From the NCBI GenBank assembly GCA_944325305.1, contig CALUZO010000009.1, positions 62,001 to 126,000 on the forward strand: 64,000 nucleotides of DNA, written 5' to 3'. Source of the stretch: an uncultured Rikenellaceae bacterium (GTDB lineage: Bacteria > Bacteroidota > Bacteroidia > Bacteroidales > Rikenellaceae). Under the pieces are notes generated by a model that saw nothing but the letters and a program-made list of their open reading frames with translations, did not search any database and was not told where the DNA came from. Shown in pieces: positions 8,828 to 18,375 of this stretch. A program made the translations under genes and the position numbers. Every line of letters begins with the position of its first letter. The first letter of the stretch is position 1.

Positions 8828-10171
8828 ATGAAACAAAAGATTTTACGATTGGCGTTTGCGGCAGCCGCGTTATTTTCTGCCGCAGGGGCAAGCGCTCAAA
8901 TGAGGGAACTCGGTCCTGAATGGGGTGACAACGACTCGATCAGGATGGAGAATTTCAAAACTTTCAGTTTTTACCGCGAGTCTTATCAATTCAAACTTTA
9001 TGATGAGGCAGCCGGATATCTTCAGTATCTTATGGATGCCGTGCCGAAGGCTCGACCTGAGATTTATCATGCGGGAGTGCTTATTTATACGACGAAATAC
9101 AATGCGTCCACAGATGAAGCACAGAAAAAAATATATCTCGATTCGATGCTGATGATTTTCGACAGATGGATCGACAATTTTGCAAACGACCCCGAGCAGG
9201 GACGTGCATACCTTACGCGCAAGAAAGCACTCGATTACATGGCTTTGGCAGGGAACGACCGTGAAGGCGTTAATAAATTGTTGCAGGAAGCCATCGCCGC
9301 AGACAGCACTATGAAGTACCCAGAAGTAGTGGCCATCTATTTCCAGCAACTTACAGACGATTACAAACTTTTTGAATCCATAGAGGCGGACGAATATATC
9401 GCTGAATATGAGAAACTTGCCGGTTTGCTCGACTCTGTCGACACGCCCGAGTCGGCAAAGCAGAGAGAGACGATCGACATGTTGGCCGCTGGCAGCGGAG
9501 CATTGGATTGCGGCACCCTCGAAACCATTTACGGGCCAAGGATCGAAGCCGATCCTGAAAATAAGGATTTATATACCGCCGCTATTGGTTTGCTTCAAAG
9601 GAATCAATGCAAGGGCCCTTTCTATACCAAGGTTATAGAAGGGTTGCACAAACTCGATCCGTCCGCTTCTACTGCACTGATACTTGCTGGAGCTTTCGAG
9701 GACAACAAGGAGTATGAAACAGCTATCAAATATCTTACAGATGCGCTGGCTGGTGACGTGGATCCCGAATTGAAGGAAAACCTCTATGTTAGACTCGCAG
9801 CCAATTATCTGCAGTCCGGGAAGGCACAGTTGGCAGCCAATAATGCCAAACAGGCAATCGCCGTAAATCCTGAAAGCGGTTACGGATACAACATGCTCGC
9901 TCTGGCATATGCCGCCGGATCGTCAGCATGCCCCGAGGGATTCGAACGTCAGACCGTATACTGGTTGGTTTACGACAATCTCGCAAAAGCCCGCAAGCTT
10001 CTTGCCGACGATGGTAGAGATGTCAAGAACATCGACGCCGATCTGGCATCGTACCGCGAAAACTTCCCTCTGAAAGAAGAAACATTCTTCCGCGGGATGG
10101 ATGAAGGCAGCACTTATACGGTCAAGTGCGGCTGGATAACCGGCACTACTACGGTTAGGACCGTCAAATAA
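8828..10171 (+). CDS. Periplasmic tetratricopeptide-repeat protein
   Basis: This 447-residue protein has an N-terminal signal peptide (LRLAFAAAALFSAAGASA followed by Q). The rest is helical with TPR-like units, clearest towards the C-terminus in YETAIKYLTDALAGDVDPEL, LAANYLQSGKAQLAANNAKQ and AIAVNPESGYGYNMLALAY. It is probably a periplasmic or outer-membrane-associated scaffold. It sits 24 nt after the barrel gene and 20 nt before lptC, so it likely works with them. I do not recognise a characterised homologue, and the partner is unknown. Confidence 0.75.
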   Translation: MKQKILRLAFAAAALFSAAGASAQMRELGPEWGDNDSIRMENFKTFSFYRESYQFKLYDEAAGYLQYLMDAVPKARPEIYHAGVLIYTTKYNASTDEAQKKIYLDSMLMIFDRWIDNFANDPEQGRAYLTRKKALDYMALAGNDREGVNKLLQEAIAADSTMKYPEVVAIYFQQLTDDYKLFESIEADEYIAEYEKLAGLLDSVDTPESAKQRETIDMLAAGSGALDCGTLETIYGPRIEADPENKDLYTAAIGLLQRNQCKGPFYTKVIEGLHKLDPSASTALILAGAFEDNKEYETAIKYLTDALAGDVDPELKENLYVRLAANYLQSGKAQLAANNAKQAIAVNPESGYGYNMLALAYAAGSSACPEGFERQTVYWLVYDNLAKARKLLADDGRDVKNIDADLASYRENFPLKEETFFRGMDEGSTYTVKCGWITGTTTVRTVK

Positions 10172-10191
10172 TCTGGCCCCGGAAGTTATTT

Positions 10192-10914
10192 GTGAACCGA
10201 AAATTCTCATATAAAATCTTTAAGGTAGCATTCCCTGTTCTGGGGAGTGCTATCTTGCTTCTCTCTTGCGGCGGAAACAACAGTGCGGATGATGAACAGA
10301 ACCTCGAGAAGATAGTGACTCACAAGACCGATACCCTCACGGTATACCAATCGGAGGACGGCAAGATAAAGTACCGGTTCGAGGCTCCGCTCATGGAGGT
10401 TTACGAATATGCGAAACAACCTTATACGGAATTTCGAGAGGGGCTTTTCATTACTACGTACAACGATTCCACAATGGCAGTGGAGTCGACTCTCAGGGCC
10501 GACTATGGTCTGGTGCTGGATCAGCAGGATCTATGGGAGGCGAAGGGTAACGTTGTGGCCACCAATGCCAGGGGAGAAAAACTCGAAACCCAACAGTTGT
10601 TCTGGAACAGGAGGACAAACCGCATATATTCGAATGTGGATTCGAAAGTAACCATGCGTAATACCGTACAGGTCGGGACAGGTTTTGAATCCGACGAAGA
10701 ATTTAAGGATTGGACGTTCCGCCAGGCCGTGAGTACTTTCGAATTCGAGGTCGACCAGAAACCGAAGACAGATCCGGAAAGTTCTGGTGCGGAGACGGGA
10801 GCAGAGATTGCCGATGATACGACAGAGGTGATTACGTCTGCCGGAACGCCGTCGGACAATCAGACGCCACGAAGAAGTACGGTAACGGTTGAGAGACTGC
10901 AAGACGAAGAATAG
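10192..10914 (+). CDS. lptC: LPS export protein LptC (lipoprotein form)
   Basis: This 240-residue protein carries a lipobox LLLSC with Cys26, so it is probably an inner-membrane-facing lipoprotein, unlike the single-TM E. coli form. The core QSEDGKIKYRFEAPLMEVYE, DYGLVLDQQDLWEAKGNVVATNARGEKLETQQLFWNR follows the LptC/LptA jellyroll repeat pattern, in which LptC passes lipopolysaccharide from the LptBFG transporter to LptA. The start is GTG at 10192, 20 nt after the TPR gene; no in-frame ATG gives a signal peptide. The C-terminal 60 residues are acidic, Thr-rich and probably disordered. A further 37 codons stay open in frame after the TAG. Confidence 0.85.
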   Translation: MNRKFSYKIFKVAFPVLGSAILLLSCGGNNSADDEQNLEKIVTHKTDTLTVYQSEDGKIKYRFEAPLMEVYEYAKQPYTEFREGLFITTYNDSTMAVESTLRADYGLVLDQQDLWEAKGNVVATNARGEKLETQQLFWNRRTNRIYSNVDSKVTMRNTVQVGTGFESDEEFKDWTFRQAVSTFEFEVDQKPKTDPESSGAETGAEIADDTTEVITSAGTPSDNQTPRRSTVTVERLQDEE

Positions 10915-11028
10915 AATGGCGACATTAGAGAGCGGGTGCCGTCATCCTTTGCCAAGGAGTGCGAGACGGCTCTTCAGTCAATAGGTTCGAAAGTCGTTTT
11001 TGATGATGTATTAAGAAGAAAACTATAA

Positions 11029-12291
11029 ATGGTATCTGCCGTAGTCATTGTAATCACTACTTTGCTTTTCTCGGTATTTTTTTCGGGAATGGGGGTGGCT
11101 TTTACCGCATTCAACAAGTTTAAATTGCAGATCGACAAGACACGCGGAGGTTTGTTGGGCAGGATTGCGGGGATATTCCTGAAAACCCCGGCGCATTATA
11201 CGACAACTCTGCTCACAGGCAACGTTTTAGCCCTCGTACTCTATACTTTCGGGATGTCTGCCATATTCGGTCTGATTTCCGGTGATTTGGGATTTCTGTC
11301 GAGAGGGACAGTCTCTATTCTTATACAGGCGGTCGTTTCGTCAATATTAATACTGCTCATACTTGAATTCATCCCGAGGATAGTATTTCTGCGCAGTCCC
11401 AATATCTTTCTCCGTGCATTGATATTGCCGCTGTTCCTGCTTTATATAGTTTTGTATCCTATCGCCAAATTGATAACATTGCTTGCCGTTGGGCTATTGC
11501 GTTTATTCGGAGCCAGGGTGCGGAACGATAATCATTTGCATGGTTTCGATCGCGGCGATCTGAATCAGATGCTCGAAGAGGTGGCCGCATGCGAACCGGA
11601 GTCTGAAGAGGAAGAGCAAGAGATAAGATTGTTCCGCAATGCACTCGACTTTTCGGAACTTAAGGTGCGGGACTGCATGGTCCCCCGAGTGGATATCGAG
11701 GCCATAGAGATAAATGCGGCGATCGATGAACTGGCTGCGAAATTCGTAGATACGAATTATTCCCGCATTTTCATCTACGATGGTTCGATAGACAACATCG
11801 TAGGTTATGTCAATACAAAGAGCATGTTCCGCATGCCGGCAACGATACGCGAAGTTCTTATGGAGGTTGATTATGTACCTGAGAGCCTCTCCGCACAGAA
11901 ACTGTTGAGCATGTTCACGAAAAAGCACCACGCCATAGCCGTAGTCGTGGATGAATTCGGCGGGACAGCCGGAATGGTCTCCATGGAAGACGTACTTGAA
12001 GAGATATTCGGCGACATCGAGGACGAACACGACGAAAACGACCTTGTGGAGAAATCTGTCGGCAATAATACATATGTGCTTTCGTGCAGGCTTGAAGTCG
12101 ATTACCTCAATGAAAAATACTCGCTTGGCATTCCCGAATCAGAAGAATACGACACCTTGGCCGGGTATATCATCTACTATTACGAGGGTATTCCGTCGCA
12201 GGGAGAAGTAATCCGCATCGATGACAAGGAGATTAAGATATTGAGGATGAGCGGTTCGAAGCTCGAACTGGCGCGTATACATGTATTTTGA
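11029..12291 (+). CDS. CorC/HlyC-type CNNM-CBS membrane protein
   Basis: This 420-residue protein has a CNNM/DUF21 membrane domain with three to four hydrophobic segments within residues 1-150, a CBS pair (about 200-325) containing VRDCMVPRVDIEAIE and VVDEFGGTAGMVSMEDVLEEIFGDIEDEHDE, and a C-terminal CorC_HlyC domain (about 335-415). Relatives are magnesium or cobalt efflux proteins, often mislabelled as hemolysins. It sits between lptC and a PpiD-like gene, 114 nt after lptC. A second family member, gldE, occurs at 45183. Ion specificity cannot be read from sequence. Confidence 0.9.
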   Translation: MVSAVVIVITTLLFSVFFSGMGVAFTAFNKFKLQIDKTRGGLLGRIAGIFLKTPAHYTTTLLTGNVLALVLYTFGMSAIFGLISGDLGFLSRGTVSILIQAVVSSILILLILEFIPRIVFLRSPNIFLRALILPLFLLYIVLYPIAKLITLLAVGLLRLFGARVRNDNHLHGFDRGDLNQMLEEVAACEPESEEEEQEIRLFRNALDFSELKVRDCMVPRVDIEAIEINAAIDELAAKFVDTNYSRIFIYDGSIDNIVGYVNTKSMFRMPATIREVLMEVDYVPESLSAQKLLSMFTKKHHAIAVVVDEFGGTAGMVSMEDVLEEIFGDIEDEHDENDLVEKSVGNNTYVLSCRLEVDYLNEKYSLGIPESEEYDTLAGYIIYYYEGIPSQGEVIRIDDKEIKILRMSGSKLELARIHVF

Positions 12292-12376
12292 TCTTTCTTT
12301 CAATTTTTCGGCGTCACTTTTGAGGTCTTCATGGACTTTTTTGGGCGGCCTGTTTCGGTTGATTAAGAAAATTGTA

Positions 12377-12384
12377 TATCTTTG
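12377..12384 (+). promoter_or_regulatory. Probable -7 box for the PpiD-like gene
   Basis: TATCTTTG matches TAnnTTTG and lies 56 nt before the ATG at 12440. The -33 element is weak. It suggests the foldase gene can be transcribed apart from the genes upstream. Confidence 0.55.
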
Positions 12385-12439
12385 ACCCTTATTTCAGTAT
12401 ACCCACATTCATTGAATAAACTTTAACATCAGATAAACT

Positions 12440-14503
12440 ATGGCAAGTCTTAATACACTTAGGACCAAAGGCGGATGGATAATATCCATCGTTATCGGTA
12501 TTGCGCTTCTGGCTTTCATTCTTCCTGAAGTTTTCAGAGGATCGGGCGGACCCAATCCGAACAAGATCAAGGTAGGAGAGATTTACGGCGAAAAGGTGTC
12601 TTATACAGAGTACAGCAACCGTTACGATTATTACAATGCCTTGATGAGCGCACTCAACGGAAGAAGCAACTTCTCGAACGAAGAAACGGAACAAATACTT
12701 GATATGGCATGGCAGGCCCTCATCAACGAATATGTTTATGTCCCAGGGTTCGAGAAACTGGGCCTTATGCCTTTCGACGAGGAAAAGACCGATATGGTTG
12801 CGGGTCAATATATCTCCCCTATCATAATGCGAGAGTTCTCCGATCCTCAGACAGGCATGTTCGACCGTGCCGCTTTGGCTAATTTCGTAGCAAGCCTCGA
12901 TAACCCTAACGCTCTGATGGTTTGGGAAAACCTTAAGCAGCAGATGGAAGAACAGAGGGCTCAGCAGAAATACATGACTCTCGTGTCAAAAGGCATGAAC
13001 GTTACCGATATGGAGGTGGACGCCCAGTATGACGCGGACGACAAGACATATTCCGCCAAGGTGGTGGCCCAAATGTACAGCGAAATTCCTGACTCCCTGG
13101 TTACCGTAAGCGATGCCGATATAAACAAATATTACGACTCCCACAGGAAGTTGTTCCGTGAAAAGGCTTCGCGCGATCTGGAATACGTTGTGTTCAACGT
13201 GCTTCCGTCGGAAGAAGACTATGCCGCCGCCAAGGATGCGATCGAACAAATGGCGGCCGATTTCGCAGCTAATACCACACCGATGCAGTTCGCTACCCTC
13301 AACACTCAGGGACACATGGACGACTCATTCAAAAAAGAGATCGAGATCCCTGCAGAAATAGCAGCGGTAATATGGGATCAACCTGAAGCGATGTATGGCC
13401 CCGTACTTAGTAACGACGTTTATACCATGGCCCGTCTCGGTGAGGTGAAAATGATTCCGGACAGCCTGGGTGCACGTCATATTCTTTTGCCTCCTGCAAA
13501 CGACAATGTTGCCGACAGTCTTGTGGCACTTTTGCGCGGAGGCGCCGATTTCGAAGAGGTGGCCCTGAAGCACTCGGTGGATCCGTCCGTTCAACAGAAC
13601 AAGGGAGATCTGGGCGTGTTTACCCCAGAGATGATAGACATGATGATTCCCGGTTTTTCTGACGAGTTGCTCGCTCACAATACCGGCGACGTATTTACGA
13701 TAGATGCTCAGTGGGGAATACACATAGTTGAAAAAACGTACCAGAGTGAACCGGTCAAAAAAGCTCAGGTAGCCATAATAGAATATAATGTGGATCCGAG
13801 CAGTACGACCGAAATGGATGTGCTCAATCAGGTGAATCAGTTCCATCAGGCAGCAGTCGGTTCCTACGACAATTTCCGTAAGGCTGTCTCTGATAACGGA
13901 CTTTCGAAAAGGGTGGCTCGTGTCAACAGTACCGATCGCAACGTAAGCGGCTTGCAGGATTCGAAAGAACTTGTGCGTTGGGCATTCTCTAACGACAAAG
14001 GTTCCGTATCGTCAGATATAAGGATCGGCACCGACACCTATGTAATTGCCGTATTGACAGGCGTTACGGAAGATGGCATAGGCTCTGTGGATAGGTACAG
14101 AGACGAAATAAGAATGGCTGTAGCCCAGCAGAAGAAGGAAGAACTTCTTGTGTCCAGGATAAAGGGCAGCACTATTGAAGAAGTCGCTGCCGCCGTGGGG
14201 AAAGAGGTTGTCGATGTACAGGATGTCAAGTTCTCGGCATATGCCATACCGTCGGTAGGTTCGGATGGTAAACTGATAGGGGCGATAACCTCGGGTGTGC
14301 CGCAAGGAACGCTTTCAAAACCGGTTGTCGGTGATAACGGGGTGTATATGTTCGTTATTACGGGAGAAACTCCCAACGAGATTACCAAAGAGACCGAAAA
14401 GGTAGTGCTCGAATCCGCAAACCAGGTATATCTGGATCAAAGATTGACGTTTGCTCTTGACGGCATAGCCGATGTCAAAGACGGCAGGGTGAAGTATTTT
14501 TAA
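12440..14503 (+). CDS. ppiD: PpiD/SurA-like periplasmic peptidyl-prolyl isomerase
   Basis: This 687-residue protein has one N-terminal membrane anchor (IISIVIGIALLAFILPEVF, about residues 13-31), a large SurA_N-like helical chaperone region, and a parvulin domain at about 335-440 with GARHILLPPAND and GGADFEEVALKHSVDPSVQQNKGDLG. A second, diverged parvulin-like stretch follows. Anchored foldases of this type help outer-membrane proteins fold after Sec export, which fits the neighbouring barrel, TPR and LptC genes. A perfect terminator ends the operon 14 nt after the stop. The PpiD name is by architecture; substrates are unknown. Confidence 0.9.
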   Translation: MASLNTLRTKGGWIISIVIGIALLAFILPEVFRGSGGPNPNKIKVGEIYGEKVSYTEYSNRYDYYNALMSALNGRSNFSNEETEQILDMAWQALINEYVYVPGFEKLGLMPFDEEKTDMVAGQYISPIIMREFSDPQTGMFDRAALANFVASLDNPNALMVWENLKQQMEEQRAQQKYMTLVSKGMNVTDMEVDAQYDADDKTYSAKVVAQMYSEIPDSLVTVSDADINKYYDSHRKLFREKASRDLEYVVFNVLPSEEDYAAAKDAIEQMAADFAANTTPMQFATLNTQGHMDDSFKKEIEIPAEIAAVIWDQPEAMYGPVLSNDVYTMARLGEVKMIPDSLGARHILLPPANDNVADSLVALLRGGADFEEVALKHSVDPSVQQNKGDLGVFTPEMIDMMIPGFSDELLAHNTGDVFTIDAQWGIHIVEKTYQSEPVKKAQVAIIEYNVDPSSTTEMDVLNQVNQFHQAAVGSYDNFRKAVSDNGLSKRVARVNSTDRNVSGLQDSKELVRWAFSNDKGSVSSDIRIGTDTYVIAVLTGVTEDGIGSVDRYRDEIRMAVAQQKKEELLVSRIKGSTIEEVAAAVGKEVVDVQDVKFSAYAIPSVGSDGKLIGAITSGVPQGTLSKPVVGDNGVYMFVITGETPNEITKETEKVVLESANQVYLDQRLTFALDGIADVKDGRVKYF

Positions 14504-14517
14504 ACTTAAGCGGATAT

Positions 14518-14563
14518 AAAAAACAAGGCACTCGCAGTAATTGCTGCGAGTGCCTTGTTTTTT
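14518..14563. terminator. Bidirectional terminator between ppiD and the polyprenyl synthase gene
   Basis: A 20-nt arm at 14518-14537 pairs perfectly with 14544-14563 around loop TAATTG, and each strand ends in a run of six T. It serves the convergent genes on both sides. Confidence 0.95.
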
Positions 14564-14682
14564 ATATATGTCGGTTTTTGAGGCTGTTTTTTTAGCATGG
14601 TTGTCATGCCTGACTTTACCGGGAAGCCTGCGTTGAAAGGCTCTGTCCGTCAACTTGCATCGTTTTCACTCATGTTGAGTGG

Positions 14683-15666
14683 CTATTTGTCTCGTTCGGC
14701 TATATACAGGCAGAGATCGTCGAGCGAGTTTCGGAATACCGATTCCGGGAATTTGCGAAGCCCGTTTCTGGCGCGGTCGACATATTCGTTCATAACCTCG
14801 GCAGCTCTGTCGAGTCCTCCGTCGTTGGTTACCATTGCGTGAAGATGTTCGAGGCTTGCGGGAGAATTCCATGCCTTTCGCAAGTGTTCCTTTATCTCTT
14901 CTCTGGTTCGGGCATCTGCAGTTTCCATCAGAAGTAGCAACGGGAGCGTTATCTTGCCTTCGCGCAGGTCGCCGCACAATGGTTTTCCTGTCTTTTCGCT
15001 CGGGCTGTAATCGAGTATGTCATCCTTGATCTGAAATGCCATGCCGATATTGTCGCCGAATTGTCGCATGGCATTCACCACGTCGGCTCCGGCCCCGACC
15101 GACATTGCCCCCGCCCCGCAACTCGCCCCTATGAGCGTTGCCGTTTTTTTGGAAATTATGTCGAAATAAATTTCTCGGGTCATCTCCAGGAGATCGTTCT
15201 GCTCGCTTTGTATGAGTTCGCCTTCGCACAGTGCGTTTATTCCGTTGGTGATGTAGCCCACGAGTTCGTATGCACCGCTTTGCATTCCGGTGGTGAAACT
15301 TTTGGCCAGTATGTAGTCCCCGATGATAACCGAGCGTTTTGAATTCCATTTCGCATTGACGGAAGGCTGCCCTCGCCGCAGGTCGGCTTCGTCTATCACA
15401 TCGTCGTGTACGAGCGAGGCGGTGTGTACCATCTCTATTAGCATGGCTGCCAGGTAACTCTTCTGTGGCAGTTTTTTGCCGTGGTTGTGCATGCCTGCAC
15501 TCAGAAGCACCAGCAATGGACGGATCCCCTTACCGCGAGTCTCGAAAATATAGTCGAGCATCGCTTGCGTGAGCTTGTGTTCGCTGTGGAGCGAGGTGCG
15601 AAGGAAAGACTCATAGCGTGCAAGATCGGCAGCTACCGGTGCTTTTATTTTTTCGATACTCGTCAT
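14683..15666 (-). CDS. Trans-polyprenyl diphosphate synthase
   Basis: This 327-residue isoprenoid chain elongase has the first Asp-rich motif DDVID (residues 88-92), the RRGQPSVN loop and the second motif FQIKDDILDYS (about 210). The residue five before the first motif is a small Ala83, and in this family small residues there allow long products, so an octaprenyl-type diphosphate for the menaquinone side chain is more likely than farnesyl diphosphate. That chain-length reading is inference. It is transcribed from its own promoter, divergent from the YfhO-like gene. Confidence 0.9.
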   Translation of the reverse strand: MTSIEKIKAPVAADLARYESFLRTSLHSEHKLTQAMLDYIFETRGKGIRPLLVLLSAGMHNHGKKLPQKSYLAAMLIEMVHTASLVHDDVIDEADLRRGQPSVNAKWNSKRSVIIGDYILAKSFTTGMQSGAYELVGYITNGINALCEGELIQSEQNDLLEMTREIYFDIISKKTATLIGASCGAGAMSVGAGADVVNAMRQFGDNIGMAFQIKDDILDYSPSEKTGKPLCGDLREGKITLPLLLLMETADARTREEIKEHLRKAWNSPASLEHLHAMVTNDGGLDRAAEVMNEYVDRARNGLRKFPESVFRNSLDDLCLYIAERDK

Positions 15667-15686
15667 AGGTCTTTTGTACTAAATTC

Positions 15687-15694
15687 CAAAGTTA
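15687..15694 (-). promoter_or_regulatory. -7 box of the polyprenyl synthase gene
   Basis: The minus strand reads TAACTTTG, a full TAnnTTTG match, 20 nt upstream of the start codon. The -33 is only T-rich. Confidence 0.55.
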
Positions 15695-15792
15695 CGGAAA
15701 AAGATGATGAAAACACATTTTATTAGTAGCCTTTTCTGCAGGAAATATGGCGAAATATAATCCTTGCGCTAAGGTATGTAATTAATTTTTTG

Positions 15793-15800
15793 TTACTTTG
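15793..15800 (+). promoter_or_regulatory. Weak -7 box for the YfhO-like gene
   Basis: TTACTTTG differs from TAnnTTTG at one position and lies 25 nt before ATG 15826. If used, it rules out the in-frame TTG at 15790 as the start. Confidence 0.4.
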
Positions 15801-15825
15801 CAACTTTCATATAAACCGTGTAAAG

Positions 15826-18375
15826 ATGTCAGAGGGAATGAATCATAAACCTTTGTTCAGACGATTACTTCCTTATATAGTGGCGCTGGCTGCTTTTATA
15901 GCCATTCCGGCGATATATTTTTCTCCTCAGTTTTCGGGCAAGACCCTTAACCAGCATGATATAACCCAGTATAAGGGGAAAACCGAGGAGGTGATCCAGC
16001 ACCGGGAAAAGTACGGTGAGGATCCGCAGTGGCTGGGCAATTCGTTCTCTGGCATGCCTGCCACGCTAACCAACATGCAGCATGAAACCATGCTGATAGT
16101 GAAGGTTAAACCGTATCTCGATTTCCTTGGTACCCCGGCTTCGATGATATTCATTGCCATGGCCGCTTTCTTCGTGATGCTGCTTTTGTGGGGCATAAAT
16201 CCATGGGCCGCCATAGTGCCTTCGATAGCCTACGGTCTTTCGTCCTATTTCTTCATTATCATAGACGCCGGGCACGTTACAAAAATGTGGGCGCTAGCCT
16301 ATACGCCATTGATGATGGGTGGCGTGTTCCATGCTTTCAGAAAAAATATGTGGCTCGGTGCCGCCGTAACGGCGTTCTTTGCCGCTCTGGTCATATCTAC
16401 CAACCATACCCAGATACCGTATTATTTTGCGATGGTACTTCTCGCTTTCTGGATCAATGAAGGCATAATGGCTTTCAAAGCGAAAACCATGCCCCGCTTC
16501 CTGAAAGTCACAGGAGTTGTGGCGGCTGCCTTTATCCTGGCGGTAGGAGCCAATTCATCCACGCTGTACGATACCTATCAGTATTCCAAAGTGTCGACCA
16601 GGGGTGGAAGCGAGCTCAGTTCGGCTACATCGGGCGAGACAGAACGCGGTTCCGGCCTCGATCTGGATTATGCGACCGGATGGAGCTACGGCAAGATGGA
16701 GAGTTTCAATATGTTCATCCCCGATCTTATGGGCGGTTCGTCGGCCGGAGGATTCGACAGTGACGGTGAAGTGGGGAAAGAGCTTGCCAAATACGGCGTA
16801 CGGGAGTGGGCACAGTATGTGAGCCCTTATTGGGGCGCCCAGCCGTTCACCGCGGGCCCTACCTATATAGGGGCCGTGATAATATTCCTCTGCGTACTCG
16901 GTTTGTTCCTGTTGCGCGGGCGGTGCAAATGGTGGGTCGTGGTCGTCACGCTCATTGCGCTGATGCTGGCGTGGGGACGTAATTTCATGTGGTTCACGGA
17001 GCTGTTTTTCAATTACTTCCCCGGATATAACAAGTTCAGGGTCGTGGCGATGATACTGGTAATCGCCGAATGGAGCGTACCGTTTATCGCGGCGCTTCTT
17101 TTGGGCAAACTGTGGAAGGAGGATATAGCTAAACCACAACTGCTGAAGGCACTTAAATATTCTGTTTTCGTGACCGGCGGCGTTGCACTGTTCTTCCTGT
17201 TGTTGGGTGGCGCTATTTTCGATTTCACCGGGTCCAGCGATACTGCGCGGCTCGCACAGTTGGGCATGTCCGGAGGACTTGACCAGCAAAGCGCACTGCA
17301 GTTTGCGCGTGGCTTGCAATCGGCTGTCGTTACCGACAGGATCGCTATGATGCGCAGCGACGCTTTCCGCTCGCTCGTGTTCGTGCTTCTGACCGCCGGA
17401 ACTGTGTGGCTGTTCGCTTTGGGCAAACTCAAGAAGTGGCTCATGATATCCGTTCTGGCCGTGCTCGTTTGCGCCGACCTGATCCCTGTGAATCTGCGCT
17501 ATCTGTCGAAAGATAAGTTCGTGGAACCGAAAACAGTCCAGATCCTTCCTACCGAGGCCGACAAACAGATCCTTGCCGATACGACACTCGGCTTCAGGGT
17601 TTTCAATGTGACTGTCGATCCTTTCAGCGACGGAACGACCTCTTATTTCCACCGTTCGATAGGCGGATACGACGGAGCCAAAATGCAGCGTTATCAAGAT
17701 ATGATTACGATGTATCTCGGTAAAGGCAACGGGGAAATGCTCAATATGCTCAATACACGTTATGTCATAGATATTGATCGACAAAGCGGAAAACCGACGG
17801 CTATGTTCAATCCCGAGGCTAACGGTGCCGCATGGTTCGTTGACGAGTTGATAGTCGTGGATACGCCCGATGCCGAAATCGAAACCGTGGGACGTATCGA
17901 TACCAAAACCCAGGCCGTGATCGATAAGCGTTTCGCTTCGTTGCTGACTGGCGATTCTGCCGGCAAGGAAGGTGACGCTGCGACGTTAGCCAACGGCGAA
18001 AGGCTGCAATTTACACCTGACAGCATGGCTTATGTCAGATTGACGGACTATAGGGCAAACAGGTTGGTTTATGAGACAAGTTCTTCGCAACCGGGCGTGG
18101 CAGTTTTCTCGGAAATATATTACGACAAGGGATGGAAGGCCTATCTCGATGGAAAAGAGGTTCCTCATTTCAGGGTGGATTATATTTTGCGAGGGCTGTA
18201 TCTGCCGGCAGGGCAACATAATGTAGAGTTCGTCTACAAGGCTCCCGATTTCGATACGGCATCTACGGTAACCCTTGTCGCATCATTGATAATAATCCTC
18301 TGGCTGATCGCTGCCGCGGTGGCCGCCATTATATGCAACAGGAAAAGGAATCATGTATCAGAACAAAAAGCTTAA
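15826..18375 (+). CDS. YfhO-family multipass membrane protein
   Basis: This 849-residue protein has about a dozen hydrophobic segments spread over residues 15-530 and one near the C-terminus, with a hydrophilic C-terminal domain containing VAVFSEIYYDKGWKAYLDGK and FRVDYILRGLYLPAGQHNVEFVY, the typical end of YfhO/GT-C-like proteins. Family members are thought to transfer sugars from lipid carriers to cell-surface polymers. The substrate here is unknown. ATG 15826 was preferred over TTG 15790 because a -7-like box overlaps the latter. The 3' end overlaps ftsX by 23 nt. Confidence 0.85.
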   Translation: MSEGMNHKPLFRRLLPYIVALAAFIAIPAIYFSPQFSGKTLNQHDITQYKGKTEEVIQHREKYGEDPQWLGNSFSGMPATLTNMQHETMLIVKVKPYLDFLGTPASMIFIAMAAFFVMLLLWGINPWAAIVPSIAYGLSSYFFIIIDAGHVTKMWALAYTPLMMGGVFHAFRKNMWLGAAVTAFFAALVISTNHTQIPYYFAMVLLAFWINEGIMAFKAKTMPRFLKVTGVVAAAFILAVGANSSTLYDTYQYSKVSTRGGSELSSATSGETERGSGLDLDYATGWSYGKMESFNMFIPDLMGGSSAGGFDSDGEVGKELAKYGVREWAQYVSPYWGAQPFTAGPTYIGAVIIFLCVLGLFLLRGRCKWWVVVVTLIALMLAWGRNFMWFTELFFNYFPGYNKFRVVAMILVIAEWSVPFIAALLLGKLWKEDIAKPQLLKALKYSVFVTGGVALFFLLLGGAIFDFTGSSDTARLAQLGMSGGLDQQSALQFARGLQSAVVTDRIAMMRSDAFRSLVFVLLTAGTVWLFALGKLKKWLMISVLAVLVCADLIPVNLRYLSKDKFVEPKTVQILPTEADKQILADTTLGFRVFNVTVDPFSDGTTSYFHRSIGGYDGAKMQRYQDMITMYLGKGNGEMLNMLNTRYVIDIDRQSGKPTAMFNPEANGAAWFVDELIVVDTPDAEIETVGRIDTKTQAVIDKRFASLLTGDSAGKEGDAATLANGERLQFTPDSMAYVRLTDYRANRLVYETSSSQPGVAVFSEIYYDKGWKAYLDGKEVPHFRVDYILRGLYLPAGQHNVEFVYKAPDFDTASTVTLVASLIIILWLIAAAVAAIICNRKRNHVSEQKA

